Positions 31,621-40,679 are shown, counted from the stretch's first letter. The stretch is DNA of 40,935 bases from Clostridiales bacterium UBA6386 (GCA_002437585.1 DJQM01000014.1:6218-47152), one strand, 5' to 3'. Translations and numbers: made by a program. Notes: generated from the sequence alone by a model not told the origin.

Positions 31621-32838
31621 ATGACTGGGATCAACAAGGCAAAACAGTATGGCGCTTCCCTGGTACCCCAGTTTGCGGAATGTGTCGATGCTTCCATCGC
31701 CGATTCCGCGCTTTGCGCATTGAATGACTCCCGATATGTGATTTTTCCCGGCTTTTGTGACGTGCATGTGCATTTCAGAGAGCCGGGATTTTCTTATAAG
31801 GAGACCATCGCCACGGGAAGTCGAGCCGCCGCCCACGGGGGCTACACCGCCGTATGCACCATGCCCAACCTGAACCCGGTGCCGGACAGCCTGGAGCACC
31901 TGAATGTCCAGCGGCAGATCATCCGGGACACCGCCTGCGTCCACGTCTATCCCTACGGAGCCATTACGGTGGGCGAAAAAGGGGAGCATCTGGCAGACCT
32001 TGCGGGCATGGCTCCCTTCGTGCCGGGCTTTTCCGACGACGGCCACGGTGTCCAGTCCGCCGCGCAAATGCGCCGAGCCATGCTGGAGGCCAAGGCGCTG
32101 GGCAAGCCCATCGTTGCCCACTGCGAGGACAACGCTCTTCTTCACGGCGGCTATATCCACGACGGCGTGTATGCGAAGCGGCACGGCCATCGGGGTATCT
32201 GCTCGGAGAGCGAGTGGGGACAGATCGCAAGAGACCTGGAGCTGGTGCGGGAAACCGGGGCAAAATATCATGTGTGCCACATTTCCACCAAGGAAAGCGT
32301 GACCCTGATCCGCAAGGCCAAGGCCGAAGGCCTGGACGTGACCTGCGAGACAGGCCCCCACTACCTTACCATGGACGACAGTATGCTGCAAGAAGACGGC
32401 CGGTTCAAGATGAACCCGCCCCTGCGAAGCCCGGAAGACCGGCAGGCTCTCATCGAAGGCCTTCTGGACGGAACCATTGACATGATCGCCACCGACCACG
32501 CCCCTCACAGTGCCGAGGAAAAGGCCAGGGGACTGGAAAAAAGTGCCTTCGGCGTGGTGGGCATCGAGACCGCCTTCCCCATTCTGTATACCTATCTGGT
32601 AAAGCCGGGTATCCTGACCCTGGAAAAGCTCCTGGAGCTGCTGGTGGATAACCCCAGAAAGCGGTTCGGCTTACCCCTGGGCTGCGACTACTCCATCTGG
32701 GACTTGGAGGCGGAGGACACTGTGAACCCGGACGGCTTCCTGTCTCAGGGAAAGGCCACCCCCTTCGAGGGCTGGAAAGTATATGGCAAATGTCTTGCCA
32801 CCGTCTGTGACGGAAAGGTGGTCTACCGGGCACGGTAG
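31621..32838 (+). CDS. pyrC: dihydroorotase
   Basis: A 405-residue class I dihydroorotase, which closes carbamoyl aspartate to dihydroorotate. The metal motif DVHVHFREPG (Asp47, His49, His51) and the late active-site motif ATDHAPHS are present, with the FSDDGHGV segment between. AAGGAG precedes the ATG. It is first in the pyr operon, directly behind the leader terminator; carB follows after 81 bases. Confidence 0.95.
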   Translation: MTGINKAKQYGASLVPQFAECVDASIADSALCALNDSRYVIFPGFCDVHVHFREPGFSYKETIATGSRAAAHGGYTAVCTMPNLNPVPDSLEHLNVQRQIIRDTACVHVYPYGAITVGEKGEHLADLAGMAPFVPGFSDDGHGVQSAAQMRRAMLEAKALGKPIVAHCEDNALLHGGYIHDGVYAKRHGHRGICSESEWGQIARDLELVRETGAKYHVCHISTKESVTLIRKAKAEGLDVTCETGPHYLTMDDSMLQEDGRFKMNPPLRSPEDRQALIEGLLDGTIDMIATDHAPHSAEEKARGLEKSAFGVVGIETAFPILYTYLVKPGILTLEKLLELLVDNPRKRFGLPLGCDYSIWDLEAEDTVNPDGFLSQGKATPFEGWKVYGKCLATVCDGKVVYRAR

Positions 32839-32919
32839 ACCCAAAGGCTCCCTGTTCTGCTCAAGGGAAGCCGGATGAAATTTACAATCATTGAATGGAA
32901 GATACGGAGGAAACGGAAA

Positions 32920-35900
32920 ATGGCAAAAAGAACGGATATCAAGAAAATTTTGATCATCGGCTCCGGCCCCATTGTCATCGGACAGGCGGCGGAGTTTGAC
33001 TACGCGGGCACCCAGGCCTGCCTGGCGCTGAAGGAAGAGGGCTATGAGGTGGTGCTGTGCAACTCCAACCCGGCTACCATCATGACCGACACCATCATCG
33101 CCGACAAGGTGTACATGGAACCCCTGACCCTGGAATATGTGGCCAAAATTATCCGCTATGAGCGTCCCGACGCCATTATTCCCGGCATCGGCGGCCAGAC
33201 CGGCCTGAACCTGGCCATGCAGCTGGAGAAGAAGGGCATTCTGAAGGAGTGCCGGGTGAAGCTGCTGGGAACCTCCAGCGCCTCCATCGAGCAGGCCGAG
33301 GACAGAGAGCTGTTCAAGGAGCTGTGCCAGTCCATCGGCGAGCCGGTCATTCCCTCCGAAATCACCTACTCCATGGAGGAGGCCAAGGCGGCGGCCTCCC
33401 GGATCGGCTACCCGGTGGTGCTCCGGCCTGCCTTCACCCTGGGCGGCACCGGCGGCGGCTTTGCCTACGACGAGGCGGAGTTGGAGGAGATCGCCCTGAA
33501 CGCCTTCGCTCTGTCGCCTGTCCACCAGGTGCTGGTGGAAAAGTCCGTGAAGGGCTACAAGGAAATCGAGTTTGAGGTCATGCGGGATTCCAATGACCAT
33601 GCCATCACCATCTGCGGCATGGAAAACATCGACCCGGTGGGCGTACACACCGGCGATTCCATGGTGGTGGCTCCCATTATGACGTTGAGCCGGGAAGACG
33701 AAAAAATGCTCAACGACTCCGCCATCAAGCTCATCAAGGAGCTGAAAATCGAGGGCGGCTGCAACGTCCAGTTCGCCCTGAATCCCAATTCCTCCGAGTA
33801 TTACCTCATCGAGGTCAACCCCAGAGTGTCCCGTTCCTCTGCCCTGGCCTCCAAGGCCTCCGGCTACCCAATCGCCCGTGTCACCGCCAAGATCGCCGTG
33901 GGCATGGCTCTGGAGGACATCAGGATCGCCAATACCAACGCCGCCTTTGAGCCAAGCCTGGACTACGTCATTGCCAAGCTGCCCCGGTTCCCCTTCGACA
34001 AGTTCGCCACCGCCTCCAACGAGCTGGGTACCCAGATGAAGGCCACCGGCGAGGTCATGGGCATCGGCGCGAATCTGGAGGAAGCTCTTCTCAAGGGCAT
34101 CCGCTCCTTAGAGAGCGGCGAGAACCACATCTATCACCCCAAGTTCAACGACATGTCCGTGGAGGAAATGCTGGAGTACATCAGCAAATTCCGCTCGGAT
34201 AACCTGTTTGCCATTGCGGAGCTGTTCTATCACGGTGTGGGCGTGGAGAAAATCTACGAGCTGACCCAGATCAACCCCTTCTTCCTGAATGCCATTAAGA
34301 AGATTGTAGACATGGAGGAAACCCTGAAGCTCCACGTCAACGACCCGGAGTATCTGCGCAAGGCCAAGGTCATGGGCTTCAGCGATAAGTACATTGCCCG
34401 GCTCTGGAAGGAAACCGAGCTGGATGTGTACAACGTCCGAAAAGCAAACGGCATTTTCCCCGCCTTCCGGATGGTGGATACCTGCCACACGGGAGCCTAT
34501 ATCCCCTACTTCTATTCCTCCTACACCGGTGCCAACGATTCTCGCCTTACCGACCGGAAGAAGATCGTGGTGCTGGGTGCCGGCCCCATCCGGATCGGCC
34601 AGGGCGTGGAGTTCGACTACTCCACCGTCCACGCGGTCATGACCATCCGCAAGGCGGGCTACGAGGCCATCATCATCAACAACAACCCGGAGACCGTCTC
34701 CACCGACTACACCACCGCCGATAAGCTGTACTTCGAGCCCCTGACTCCTGAGGATGTGATGAACATCATCGAGTTTGAAAAGCCTGAGGGCGTTATCGCC
34801 TCCCTGGGCGGCCAGACCGCTATCAATCTGGCCAAGCCCCTCCACGACCGGGGGGTGAAGATCATCGGCACCGACTGCGACGCCATCGACCGGGCGGAGG
34901 ATCGGAACGAATTCGAGAAGCTCCTGAACGCGCTGAACATCCCCCGCGCCAAGGGCAAGGCGGTGACCAAGCTGGAGGACGGCATTGCCGCCGCGGCGGA
35001 GATCGGCTACCCAGTGCTGGTGCGGCCTTCCTTCGTCCTGGGCGGTCGGGCCATGCAGATCGTCGCCAACGAGCGGCAGCTGCGCCACTACCTGAAAAAC
35101 GCCGTGGAGATCGACGAGGACAAGCCCGTGCTGGTGGATAAGTATATCCAGGGCAAGGAGGTAGAGGTGGATGCCATCTGTGACGGCCGGGACGTGTTCG
35201 TCCCCGGCATCATGGAGCTGGTGGAACGCACCGGCGTTCACTCCGGCGACTCCATCTCCGTCTATCCCCCCTTCTCCATCTCCGACAAGGTCAAGGGGAT
35301 CATCCTCCAGTATACCAAGAAGCTGGGTCTGGGCATCGGCATTGTGGGGCTTTTCAACATCCAGTTTATCGTGGACGCGGAGGACAACGTGTATATCATC
35401 GAGGTCAACCCCCGTTCCTCCCGCACCGTACCCTTCCTGAGTAAGGCCACGGGCTACTCCCTGGCGGACATCGCCACCGAGGTCATTCTGGGCAAGAGCC
35501 TCAAGGAGCAGGGCTTCTTCGACATTTACCCGGAGGAAAAGAAACGGTGGTACGTCAAGGCTCCCGTGTTCTCCTTCAATAAGATCCGGGGTCTGGACGC
35601 TTATCTGTCTCCCGAAATGAAGTCTACCGGCGAGGCCATCGGCTACGATAAGACCATGACGAGAGCCCTTTACAAGGCACTTCAGGCCGCGGGCATGAAG
35701 CTGCAGAACTACGGCACCATCCTTTGCACCATCGCCGACAAGGACAAGGAGGAGGCACTGCCGCTGATCCGCCGGTTCTACCGGCTGGGCTTCAACATTG
35801 AGGCTACCACCGGCACCGCCGCCTTCCTGAAGGCAAACGGCATCCGCACCCACGCCCTGGCCAAGATCAGCGAGGGCAGCGACCAGATTCCCAACGCTCT

Positions 35901-36087
35901 GCGTCAGGGTCACATCGCCTACGTCATCAATACCCGGGATCCCGGTGCCAACGAAAACGACGGCATCCGCATCCGGCTGCTGGCCACGGAACACAATGTG
36001 ACGCTGTTCACAGCCCTGGACACCATCAAGGTGCTGCTGGACGTGCTGGAAGAGACCACGCTGACGATTTCTACCATCGATGCTTAA
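32920..36087 (+). CDS. carB: carbamoyl-phosphate synthase large subunit
   Basis: A 1055-residue full-length CarB with both ATP-grasp halves. The N-terminal half begins KKILIIGSGPIVIGQAAEFDYAGTQA and the second half KKIVVLGAGPIRIGQGVEFDYS near residue 547; the C-terminal allosteric MGS-like domain covers about the last 130 residues. It makes carbamoyl phosphate from bicarbonate and ammonia using ATP. The glutaminase subunit CarA is not encoded in the window and must be elsewhere. The start at ATG 32920 follows GGAGG (32906-32910); ATG 32875 is upstream of that site. Confidence 0.96.
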   Translation: MAKRTDIKKILIIGSGPIVIGQAAEFDYAGTQACLALKEEGYEVVLCNSNPATIMTDTIIADKVYMEPLTLEYVAKIIRYERPDAIIPGIGGQTGLNLAMQLEKKGILKECRVKLLGTSSASIEQAEDRELFKELCQSIGEPVIPSEITYSMEEAKAAASRIGYPVVLRPAFTLGGTGGGFAYDEAELEEIALNAFALSPVHQVLVEKSVKGYKEIEFEVMRDSNDHAITICGMENIDPVGVHTGDSMVVAPIMTLSREDEKMLNDSAIKLIKELKIEGGCNVQFALNPNSSEYYLIEVNPRVSRSSALASKASGYPIARVTAKIAVGMALEDIRIANTNAAFEPSLDYVIAKLPRFPFDKFATASNELGTQMKATGEVMGIGANLEEALLKGIRSLESGENHIYHPKFNDMSVEEMLEYISKFRSDNLFAIAELFYHGVGVEKIYELTQINPFFLNAIKKIVDMEETLKLHVNDPEYLRKAKVMGFSDKYIARLWKETELDVYNVRKANGIFPAFRMVDTCHTGAYIPYFYSSYTGANDSRLTDRKKIVVLGAGPIRIGQGVEFDYSTVHAVMTIRKAGYEAIIINNNPETVSTDYTTADKLYFEPLTPEDVMNIIEFEKPEGVIASLGGQTAINLAKPLHDRGVKIIGTDCDAIDRAEDRNEFEKLLNALNIPRAKGKAVTKLEDGIAAAAEIGYPVLVRPSFVLGGRAMQIVANERQLRHYLKNAVEIDEDKPVLVDKYIQGKEVEVDAICDGRDVFVPGIMELVERTGVHSGDSISVYPPFSISDKVKGIILQYTKKLGLGIGIVGLFNIQFIVDAEDNVYIIEVNPRSSRTVPFLSKATGYSLADIATEVILGKSLKEQGFFDIYPEEKKRWYVKAPVFSFNKIRGLDAYLSPEMKSTGEAIGYDKTMTRALYKALQAAGMKLQNYGTILCTIADKDKEEALPLIRRFYRLGFNIEATTGTAAFLKANGIRTHALAKISEGSDQIPNALRQGHIAYVINTRDPGANENDGIRIRLLATEHNVTLFTALDTIKVLLDVLEETTLTISTIDA

Positions 36088-36092
36088 AATCA

Positions 36093-36127
36093 TTCCAGGG
36101 TGGACGCGCTGCGCGCCCACCCTGGAA
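36093..36127 (+). promoter_or_regulatory. intercistronic hairpin between carB and pyrK
   Basis: TTCCAGGGTGG (36093-36103) pairs perfectly with 36117-36127, with an inner CGCG/CGCG stem around loop CTG. There is no T-run, so it is more likely an mRNA processing or stability element than a terminator (inference). Confidence 0.6.
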
Positions 36128-36143
36128 CCAAACGGGAGAAGCT

Positions 36144-36878
36144 ATGAAACAAGGTATTTTCACCATTGCGGGCAACGCCGCCCTGACGGACAGCGTGTAC
36201 CGGATGGTGCTTGCCGGGGACACCTCCGCCATCACCGCACCGGGGCAGTTCGTGAACATTCAGCTGGCAGGAAAATTCCTCCGCCGGCCAATCTCCGTCT
36301 GCGACTATGACGGGGAAACCCTCACCATCGTCTACAAGGTGGTGGGCAAGGGTACGGCGCAGATGGCGGGAATGAAAGCAGGGCAGACCCTGGACATTCT
36401 GACGGGTCTGGGCAACGGCTATGATCTGAGCCTGACGGGGGACAGTCCCGTGCTGCTGGGCGGCGGCGTAGGCGTGCCGCCTATGTACAACCTGGCCAAA
36501 AAGCTCCTGGCCCAGGGGAAAAAAGTCACGGTGATTCTGGGCTTTAACACCAAAAGGGAGATTTTCTACGAGCGGGAATTTCAAGACCTGGGCTGCGACG
36601 TTACCGTGACCACGGTGGACGGCTCCTACGGCAAAGGGGGCTTCGTCACCGATGCCCTGCCGGAACACTACACCCATTTCTGCTGCTGCGGCCCGGAGCC
36701 CATGCTGAAGGCCGTCTATCGAGCCACCAACACCTCCGGCCAGATGAGCTTCGAGGAACGGATGGGCTGCGGCTTCGGCGCCTGCATGGGCTGCTCCTGC
36801 AAGACCCTGACGGGCTTCAAGCGCATCTGCAAGGATGGCCCCGTTCTGCGGAAGGAGGAGATTCTATGGGAAGCCTGA
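36144..36878 (+). CDS. pyrK: dihydroorotate dehydrogenase electron-transfer subunit PyrK
   Basis: A 244-residue ferredoxin-reductase-like protein. The FAD motif RRPISVCDYD is near the N-terminus and a nucleotide-binding LLGGGVGVPPMYNLAKKL lies in the middle. A [2Fe-2S] cluster is held by Cys209, Cys214, Cys217 and Cys229 in CGFGACMGCSC and KRIC. It passes electrons from PyrD to NAD+. It overlaps pyrD by 13 bases, in keeping with the heterotetrameric complex. Confidence 0.96.
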   Translation: MKQGIFTIAGNAALTDSVYRMVLAGDTSAITAPGQFVNIQLAGKFLRRPISVCDYDGETLTIVYKVVGKGTAQMAGMKAGQTLDILTGLGNGYDLSLTGDSPVLLGGGVGVPPMYNLAKKLLAQGKKVTVILGFNTKREIFYEREFQDLGCDVTVTTVDGSYGKGGFVTDALPEHYTHFCCCGPEPMLKAVYRATNTSGQMSFEERMGCGFGACMGCSCKTLTGFKRICKDGPVLRKEEILWEA

Positions 36879-37777
36879 GCGTAAATTTATGCGGCATGGA
36901 ACTTTCAAACCCAGTGATCCCCGCCTCCGGCACCTTCGGCTACGGCTACGAGTACGCGGAGCTTTACGACATCAATGAGCTTGGCACCTTCTCCTTCAAG
37001 GGTACCACGAAAGAGCCCCGGTTCGGCAACCCCACCCCCCGGATTGCCGAGTGCACCGCCGGGATGATTAACGCTGTGGGTTTGCAGAATCCCGGCGTGG
37101 AGGCGGTGATTGCCCGGGAGCTGCCCAAATTAAAGAAAGTCTTCCACAAGCCGGTGATGGCCAACGTGTCCGGTTTTTCGGTTTCCGACTACGCCTACAC
37201 CTGCGAAAAGCTGGATAAAGAGCCTCAGGTGGGCTGGCTGGAGGTGAACGTCAGCTGCCCCAACGTTCACGGCGGCGGCATGAGCTTCGGCACCTGTCCG
37301 GAAGCGGCGGCGGAGGTCACACGGGCGGTGAAGGCCGTGACGAAAAAGCCCGTTATCATCAAGCTGTCGCCCAACGTGACGGACATTGTGTCCATCGCCA
37401 AGGCCTGCGAGGAAGCGGGAGCCGACGGCATCAGCCTCATCAACACCCTGCTGGGAATGCGCATTGACCTGCGCACCCGCAAGCCCGTGATTGCCAACAC
37501 CATGGGCGGCTTCTCCGGCCCGGCCATCTTCCCGGTGGCGGTGCGGATGGTCTACCAGGTGGCTCACGCCGTGAAAATCCCGGTGGTGGGCATGGGCGGC
37601 GTGCGGAGCGCGGAGGATGTGATCGAAATGATGCTGGCGGGAGCGACTGCTGTGGAGGTGGGAGCCGCAAACCTGGTGAATCCCTTCGCCAGCCGGGACA
37701 TTGTCCGGGCCTTGCCGGAGACTATGGCGAAATACGGAATCGAAAACCTGAGAGACATTATAGGAGGCGTAAAATAA
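36866..37777 (+). CDS. pyrD: dihydroorotate dehydrogenase, class 1B catalytic subunit
   Basis: A 303-residue FMN enzyme that oxidises dihydroorotate to orotate. The catalytic cysteine is Cys131 in VNVSCPNVHGGG, marking a class 1 (Cys) rather than class 2 (Ser) enzyme. The FMN phosphate region VVGMGGVRSAEDVIEM is clear. With PyrK it makes the NAD-dependent 1B form. pyrF begins on the last base of its stop codon. Confidence 0.96.
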   Translation: MGSLSVNLCGMELSNPVIPASGTFGYGYEYAELYDINELGTFSFKGTTKEPRFGNPTPRIAECTAGMINAVGLQNPGVEAVIARELPKLKKVFHKPVMANVSGFSVSDYAYTCEKLDKEPQVGWLEVNVSCPNVHGGGMSFGTCPEAAAEVTRAVKAVTKKPVIIKLSPNVTDIVSIAKACEEAGADGISLINTLLGMRIDLRTRKPVIANTMGGFSGPAIFPVAVRMVYQVAHAVKIPVVGMGGVRSAEDVIEMMLAGATAVEVGAANLVNPFASRDIVRALPETMAKYGIENLRDIIGGVK

Positions 37778-38475
37778 TGGGGAAAGACGTAATCGTAGCC
37801 TGCGATTTTTCCAGCGCGGAGGCAACCTTTGCCTTCCTGGACAGGTTCACCGGGCGCAAGCCCTTCGTGAAGATCGGCATGGAGCTGTACTATGCCGAGG
37901 GCCCCGGCATCGTCCGGGAGCTGAAAGCCAGAGGCCATCAGATTTTCCTGGATCTGAAGCTTCACGATATTCCCAACACCGTGAAAAAGTCCATGGCGGT
38001 GCTGAGTCGCCTGGACGTGGACATTACGAACCTCCACGCCGCAGGCACCACCGCCATGATGAAGGCGGCTCTGGAGGGGCTGACCCGGCCGGACGGCACC
38101 CGGCCTCTGCTCATCGCCGTGACCCAGCTGACCTCCACCGATCAGCAGGCCATGGAGCAAGACCTGCTCATTCACGAGCCAATCGACCGGGTGGTCATGC
38201 ACTATGCCGAGACCGCCAGGAACGCCGGTTTGGACGGGGTGGTCTGCTCCCCGTTGGAAGCCCGGAAGGTTCACGACCGGTGCGGACGTGACTTCCTGAC
38301 CGTTACCCCCGGCGTCCGCTTTGCCGACGGGGATGTGGGCGATCAGAAGCGGGTCATGACCCCCGCCGCCGCCAAGGCCATCGGCTCGGACTATATTGTG
38401 GTGGGCCGCCCCATCACCGCCGCCGCTGACCCGGTTGCCGCCTATGAACGCTGCCTGGCGGAATTTGTAGATTGA
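37777..38475 (+). CDS. pyrF: orotidine 5'-phosphate decarboxylase
   Basis: A 232-residue group I OMP decarboxylase. The catalytic motif DLKLHDIPNTV (Asp59, Lys61, Asp64) and the phosphate-binding region YIVVGRPIT are intact. It converts OMP to UMP. It starts on the last base of the pyrD stop. A 90-base gap holding a repeat module separates it from pyrE. Confidence 0.95.
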   Translation: MGKDVIVACDFSSAEATFAFLDRFTGRKPFVKIGMELYYAEGPGIVRELKARGHQIFLDLKLHDIPNTVKKSMAVLSRLDVDITNLHAAGTTAMMKAALEGLTRPDGTRPLLIAVTQLTSTDQQAMEQDLLIHEPIDRVVMHYAETARNAGLDGVVCSPLEARKVHDRCGRDFLTVTPGVRFADGDVGDQKRVMTPAAAKAIGSDYIVVGRPITAAADPVAAYERCLAEFVD

Positions 38476-38533
38476 CCCCTGCCTTCCCTTGGGGGAAGGT
38501 GGCACGGCGCAGCCGTGACGGATGAGGGCAAAC
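38476..38533 (+). repeat. repeat module between pyrF and pyrE
   Basis: GGTGGCACGGCGCAGCCGTG (38499-38518) and the following GACGGATGAGGG match 13653-13683 with few changes, including the CACGGC/GCCGTG hairpin. It is the one short module of this kind found inside the pyr operon. Confidence 0.7.
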
Positions 38534-38565
38534 GTGTTTTTCAGATTATCACAGGAGGACATTCC

Positions 38566-39222
38566 ATGGAAAGCTACAAAAGAGAATTCATTCAATTTCT
38601 GGAAAAGGCCGGGGTGCTGCGCTTCGGCGATTTCACCGCCAAATCCGGCCGGAAGATTCCCTATTTCATCAACGCCGGTATGATCAAAACCGGCGAGGAA
38701 ATCGCGACGCTCGGTGCGTTCTACGCCAGAGCCTACCGGGAAAAGCTGGGTGATCAGAAGACCGTCCTCTACGGCCCGGCCTATAAGGGCATTTCCATCG
38801 CCGTGTCCGCCGCCATCGCCCTGAGCAAGGACGGGCTGAATGTGCCCTTCTTCTTCAACCGGAAGGAGGCCAAGGATCACGGCGAGGGCGGCGTGTTCGT
38901 GGGCTATGTGCCCCAGGCCGGGGAGCAGGTGGTCATCGTGGAGGACGTGATCACCGCCGGTACCGCCATCCGGGAGAGTATGGCCATCCTCAGTAAATTG
39001 GAGGGCGTGAAGGTGGCGGCCACTTTCATTATGGTGGACCGGAAGGAGCGGGGTCAGGGCGAGAAGCTTGCCATGCAGGAAGTCGAAGACGAATTCGGCT
39101 TCCCGGTGTACTCCGTGGTGGATGTGTATGACATCATCGAATATCTGGAGGAAGACCCGAAGAACGCCGAAAACGTCGCCCGGATCCAAAATTACCTGGC
39201 CGTGAATGGAGCGAAAGCATGA
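38566..39222 (+). CDS. pyrE: orotate phosphoribosyltransferase
   Basis: A 218-residue PyrE that joins orotate to PRPP to make OMP. The PRPP motif VVIVEDVITAGTAIRES is clear and the N-terminal SGRKIPYFINAG segment is typical. ATG 38566 follows AGGAGG (38553-38558) with a 7-base gap; an in-frame start at 38515 lies inside the repeat and is rejected. pyrB starts within its stop codon. Confidence 0.95.
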   Translation: MESYKREFIQFLEKAGVLRFGDFTAKSGRKIPYFINAGMIKTGEEIATLGAFYARAYREKLGDQKTVLYGPAYKGISIAVSAAIALSKDGLNVPFFFNRKEAKDHGEGGVFVGYVPQAGEQVVIVEDVITAGTAIRESMAILSKLEGVKVAATFIMVDRKERGQGEKLAMQEVEDEFGFPVYSVVDVYDIIEYLEEDPKNAENVARIQNYLAVNGAKA

Positions 39223-40301
39223 GAAGTCTCAACAGCATTCTGGAGCTGGACGTGGCGGAGCTGGATGGGCTCATCGCCACTGCCAAGGATATCATCGCCC
39301 ACCCGGAGGCGTATTGGGACAAATGCGCCCACAAGAAGCTGGCTACCCTGTTTTTTGAGCCATCCACCCGTACCCGCCTGAGCTTTGAAGCGGCCATGCT
39401 GGAGCTGGGCGGCACAGTGCTGGGCTTCAGCGAGGCCTCTTCTTCCTCCGCCTCCAAGGGCGAGAGCGTGTCCGACACCGCCCGGATGGTCAGCTGCTAC
39501 GCCGACATCATCGCCATGCGCCACCCCAAGGAGGGCGCACCCTACGTTGCCTCCCGGGCGGCCACTGTACCTGTCATCAACGCCGGCGACGGCGGCCACA
39601 ATCACCCCACCCAGACCCTGGCCGACCTTCTGACCATCTCCCGGGAGCTGGGGCGGCTTGACCACCTGACCATCGGTGTCTGCGGCGACCTGAAATACGG
39701 CCGGACGGTTCACTCTCTCATCGAGGCCATGAGCCGGTACGAAGGCGTGAAATTTGTGCTGATTTCCCCGGAGGAGCTGAAAATTCCTGGGCATATCCGC
39801 TATAATGTGCTGGAAAAGAAGGAAATTCCCTACACCGTCACCACCTCCCTGGAGGAGGCTATGCCGAGCCTTGACGTACTCTACATGACCCGGATTCAGC
39901 GGGAGCGGTTCGACGACCCCTGGGAGTACGAGCGGCTGAAGGACAGCTACGTCCTGGACGTGGAGAAAATGCAGCTGGCCAAAGAGAAAATGTGCGTTCT
40001 GCACCCTCTGCCCCGGGTCAACGAGATCAGCGTGAAGGTGGATGACGACCCCAGAGCCGCCTACTTCCGCCAGGCACTCAACGGCAAGTATATGCGCATG
40101 GCTCTGATCCTGAAGCTTCTGGAGGAGGCCAAGGAGCGTCCGGAGAAGGAGGCCATCGACACGGCCAATCTGGAATACGACCGGGTGTGCCGGAATCCCA
40201 AGTGCATTGTCCAGACCGAGCAGGAGCTGCCTCAGCTCTTCCGCTGCACCGACCGTGCCGCGGATATCCACCGCTGCATTTACTGCGAGCAGAGAGGATA
40301 A
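39219..40301 (+). CDS. pyrB: aspartate carbamoyltransferase with C-terminal PyrI-like zinc ribbon
   Basis: A 360-residue protein. Residues 1-about 305 are an aspartate transcarbamoylase catalytic chain with FFEPSTRTRLSFEAAM, GDGGHNHPTQTL and HPLPRVNEI. Residues about 310-360 form an extra domain with Cys324-x4-Cys329-x23-Cys353-x2-Cys356. The same spacing and similar surrounding residues (RANDI versus RAADI, KYCE versus IYCE) occur in the zinc domain of the E. coli PyrI regulatory chain, as I recall that sequence. The PyrI nucleotide-binding domain is missing. The added domain may stabilise or assemble catalytic trimers without nucleotide control (inference). It overlaps pyrE by four bases and is the last pyr gene. 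Confidence 0.93.
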   Translation: MRSLNSILELDVAELDGLIATAKDIIAHPEAYWDKCAHKKLATLFFEPSTRTRLSFEAAMLELGGTVLGFSEASSSSASKGESVSDTARMVSCYADIIAMRHPKEGAPYVASRAATVPVINAGDGGHNHPTQTLADLLTISRELGRLDHLTIGVCGDLKYGRTVHSLIEAMSRYEGVKFVLISPEELKIPGHIRYNVLEKKEIPYTVTTSLEEAMPSLDVLYMTRIQRERFDDPWEYERLKDSYVLDVEKMQLAKEKMCVLHPLPRVNEISVKVDDDPRAAYFRQALNGKYMRMALILKLLEEAKERPEKEAIDTANLEYDRVCRNPKCIVQTEQELPQLFRCTDRAADIHRCIYCEQRG

Positions 40302-40304
40302 TGG

Positions 40305-40337
40305 TAACGGTCACCGGGCAACGCCCGGTGGCCGTTA
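40305..40337 (+). terminator. hairpin after pyrB (possible terminator)
   Basis: TAACGGTCACCGGGC (40305-40319) pairs with 40323-40337 with one G-T pair and loop AAC. No T-run follows, so it may be a 3'-end stability hairpin rather than a classical intrinsic terminator. Confidence 0.5.
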
Positions 40338-40359
40338 ATCGGTGGGCTGAAAATTTTCC

Positions 40360-40388
40360 TTGCATTTTCAGCGGAATTATATTATACT
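40360..40388 (+). promoter_or_regulatory. tRNA promoter
   Basis: TTGCAT (40360-40365), 17-base spacer, TATACT (40383-40388). It lies 12 bases before the tRNA-Leu half at 40401. No promoter of similar quality is visible before the complete tRNA at 40587. Confidence 0.75.
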
Positions 40389-40400
40389 GAACAGACACAT

Positions 40401-40438
40401 GCCGGTGTGATGGAATGGTAGACGTAGTGGACTCAAAA
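40401..40438 (+). pseudogene. tRNA-Leu 5' half (truncated at the anticodon loop)
   Basis: GCCGGTGTG (acceptor 5' strand), a D-arm with TGGTAGACG and the anticodon loop CTCAAAA match the complete tRNA-Leu at 40587, with several differences and one missing T. After the loop the sequence diverges: the 3' anticodon stem, variable arm, T-arm and acceptor 3' strand are absent from 40439-40586. The GCCGGTG 7-mer recurs once more at 40457-40463. The rest of this spacer holds nothing recognisable. Confidence 0.75.
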
Positions 40439-40586
40439 ACCTCTTCGCCATCTGTCGCCGGTGCAGGGAAAAGTCTTAGACAATCAAGCGTTTTTCAGAT
40501 TCTGTTTTTCATCTGTCTTTCACATCCCTCCTGTATATCCCCCCAAATTCCGGGGGATGCTTGTCTGGGTGTAAAGAAATATATCT

Positions 40587-40674
40587 GCCGGTGTGTTGGA
40601 ATTGGTAGACGAGGCGGACTCAAAATCCGTTGGGCTAATCCCCCGTGCGGGTTCGACCCCCGCCACCGGCACCA
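40587..40674 (+). tRNA. tRNA-Leu (CAA)
   Basis: A complete 88-base leucine tRNA. The acceptor is GCCGGTG (40587-40593) with CACCGGC (40664-40670). It has a D-arm with TTGGTAGACG, an anticodon stem GCGGA/TCCGT around loop CTCAAAA (anticodon CAA), a long variable arm, the T-arm GCGGGTTCGACCCCCGC, discriminator A and encoded CCA (40672-40674). Confidence 0.95.
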
Positions 40675-40679
40675 TATTT

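Noticed and set aside
40439..40586. Group I intron in the tRNA-Leu anticodon loop joining the 5' half at 40401 to the 3' half of the tRNA at 40587
   Set aside because: The interval is about 150 bases, too short, lacks recognisable P3/P7 core elements, and the downstream tRNA is complete on its own. A search with group I covariance models would settle it.
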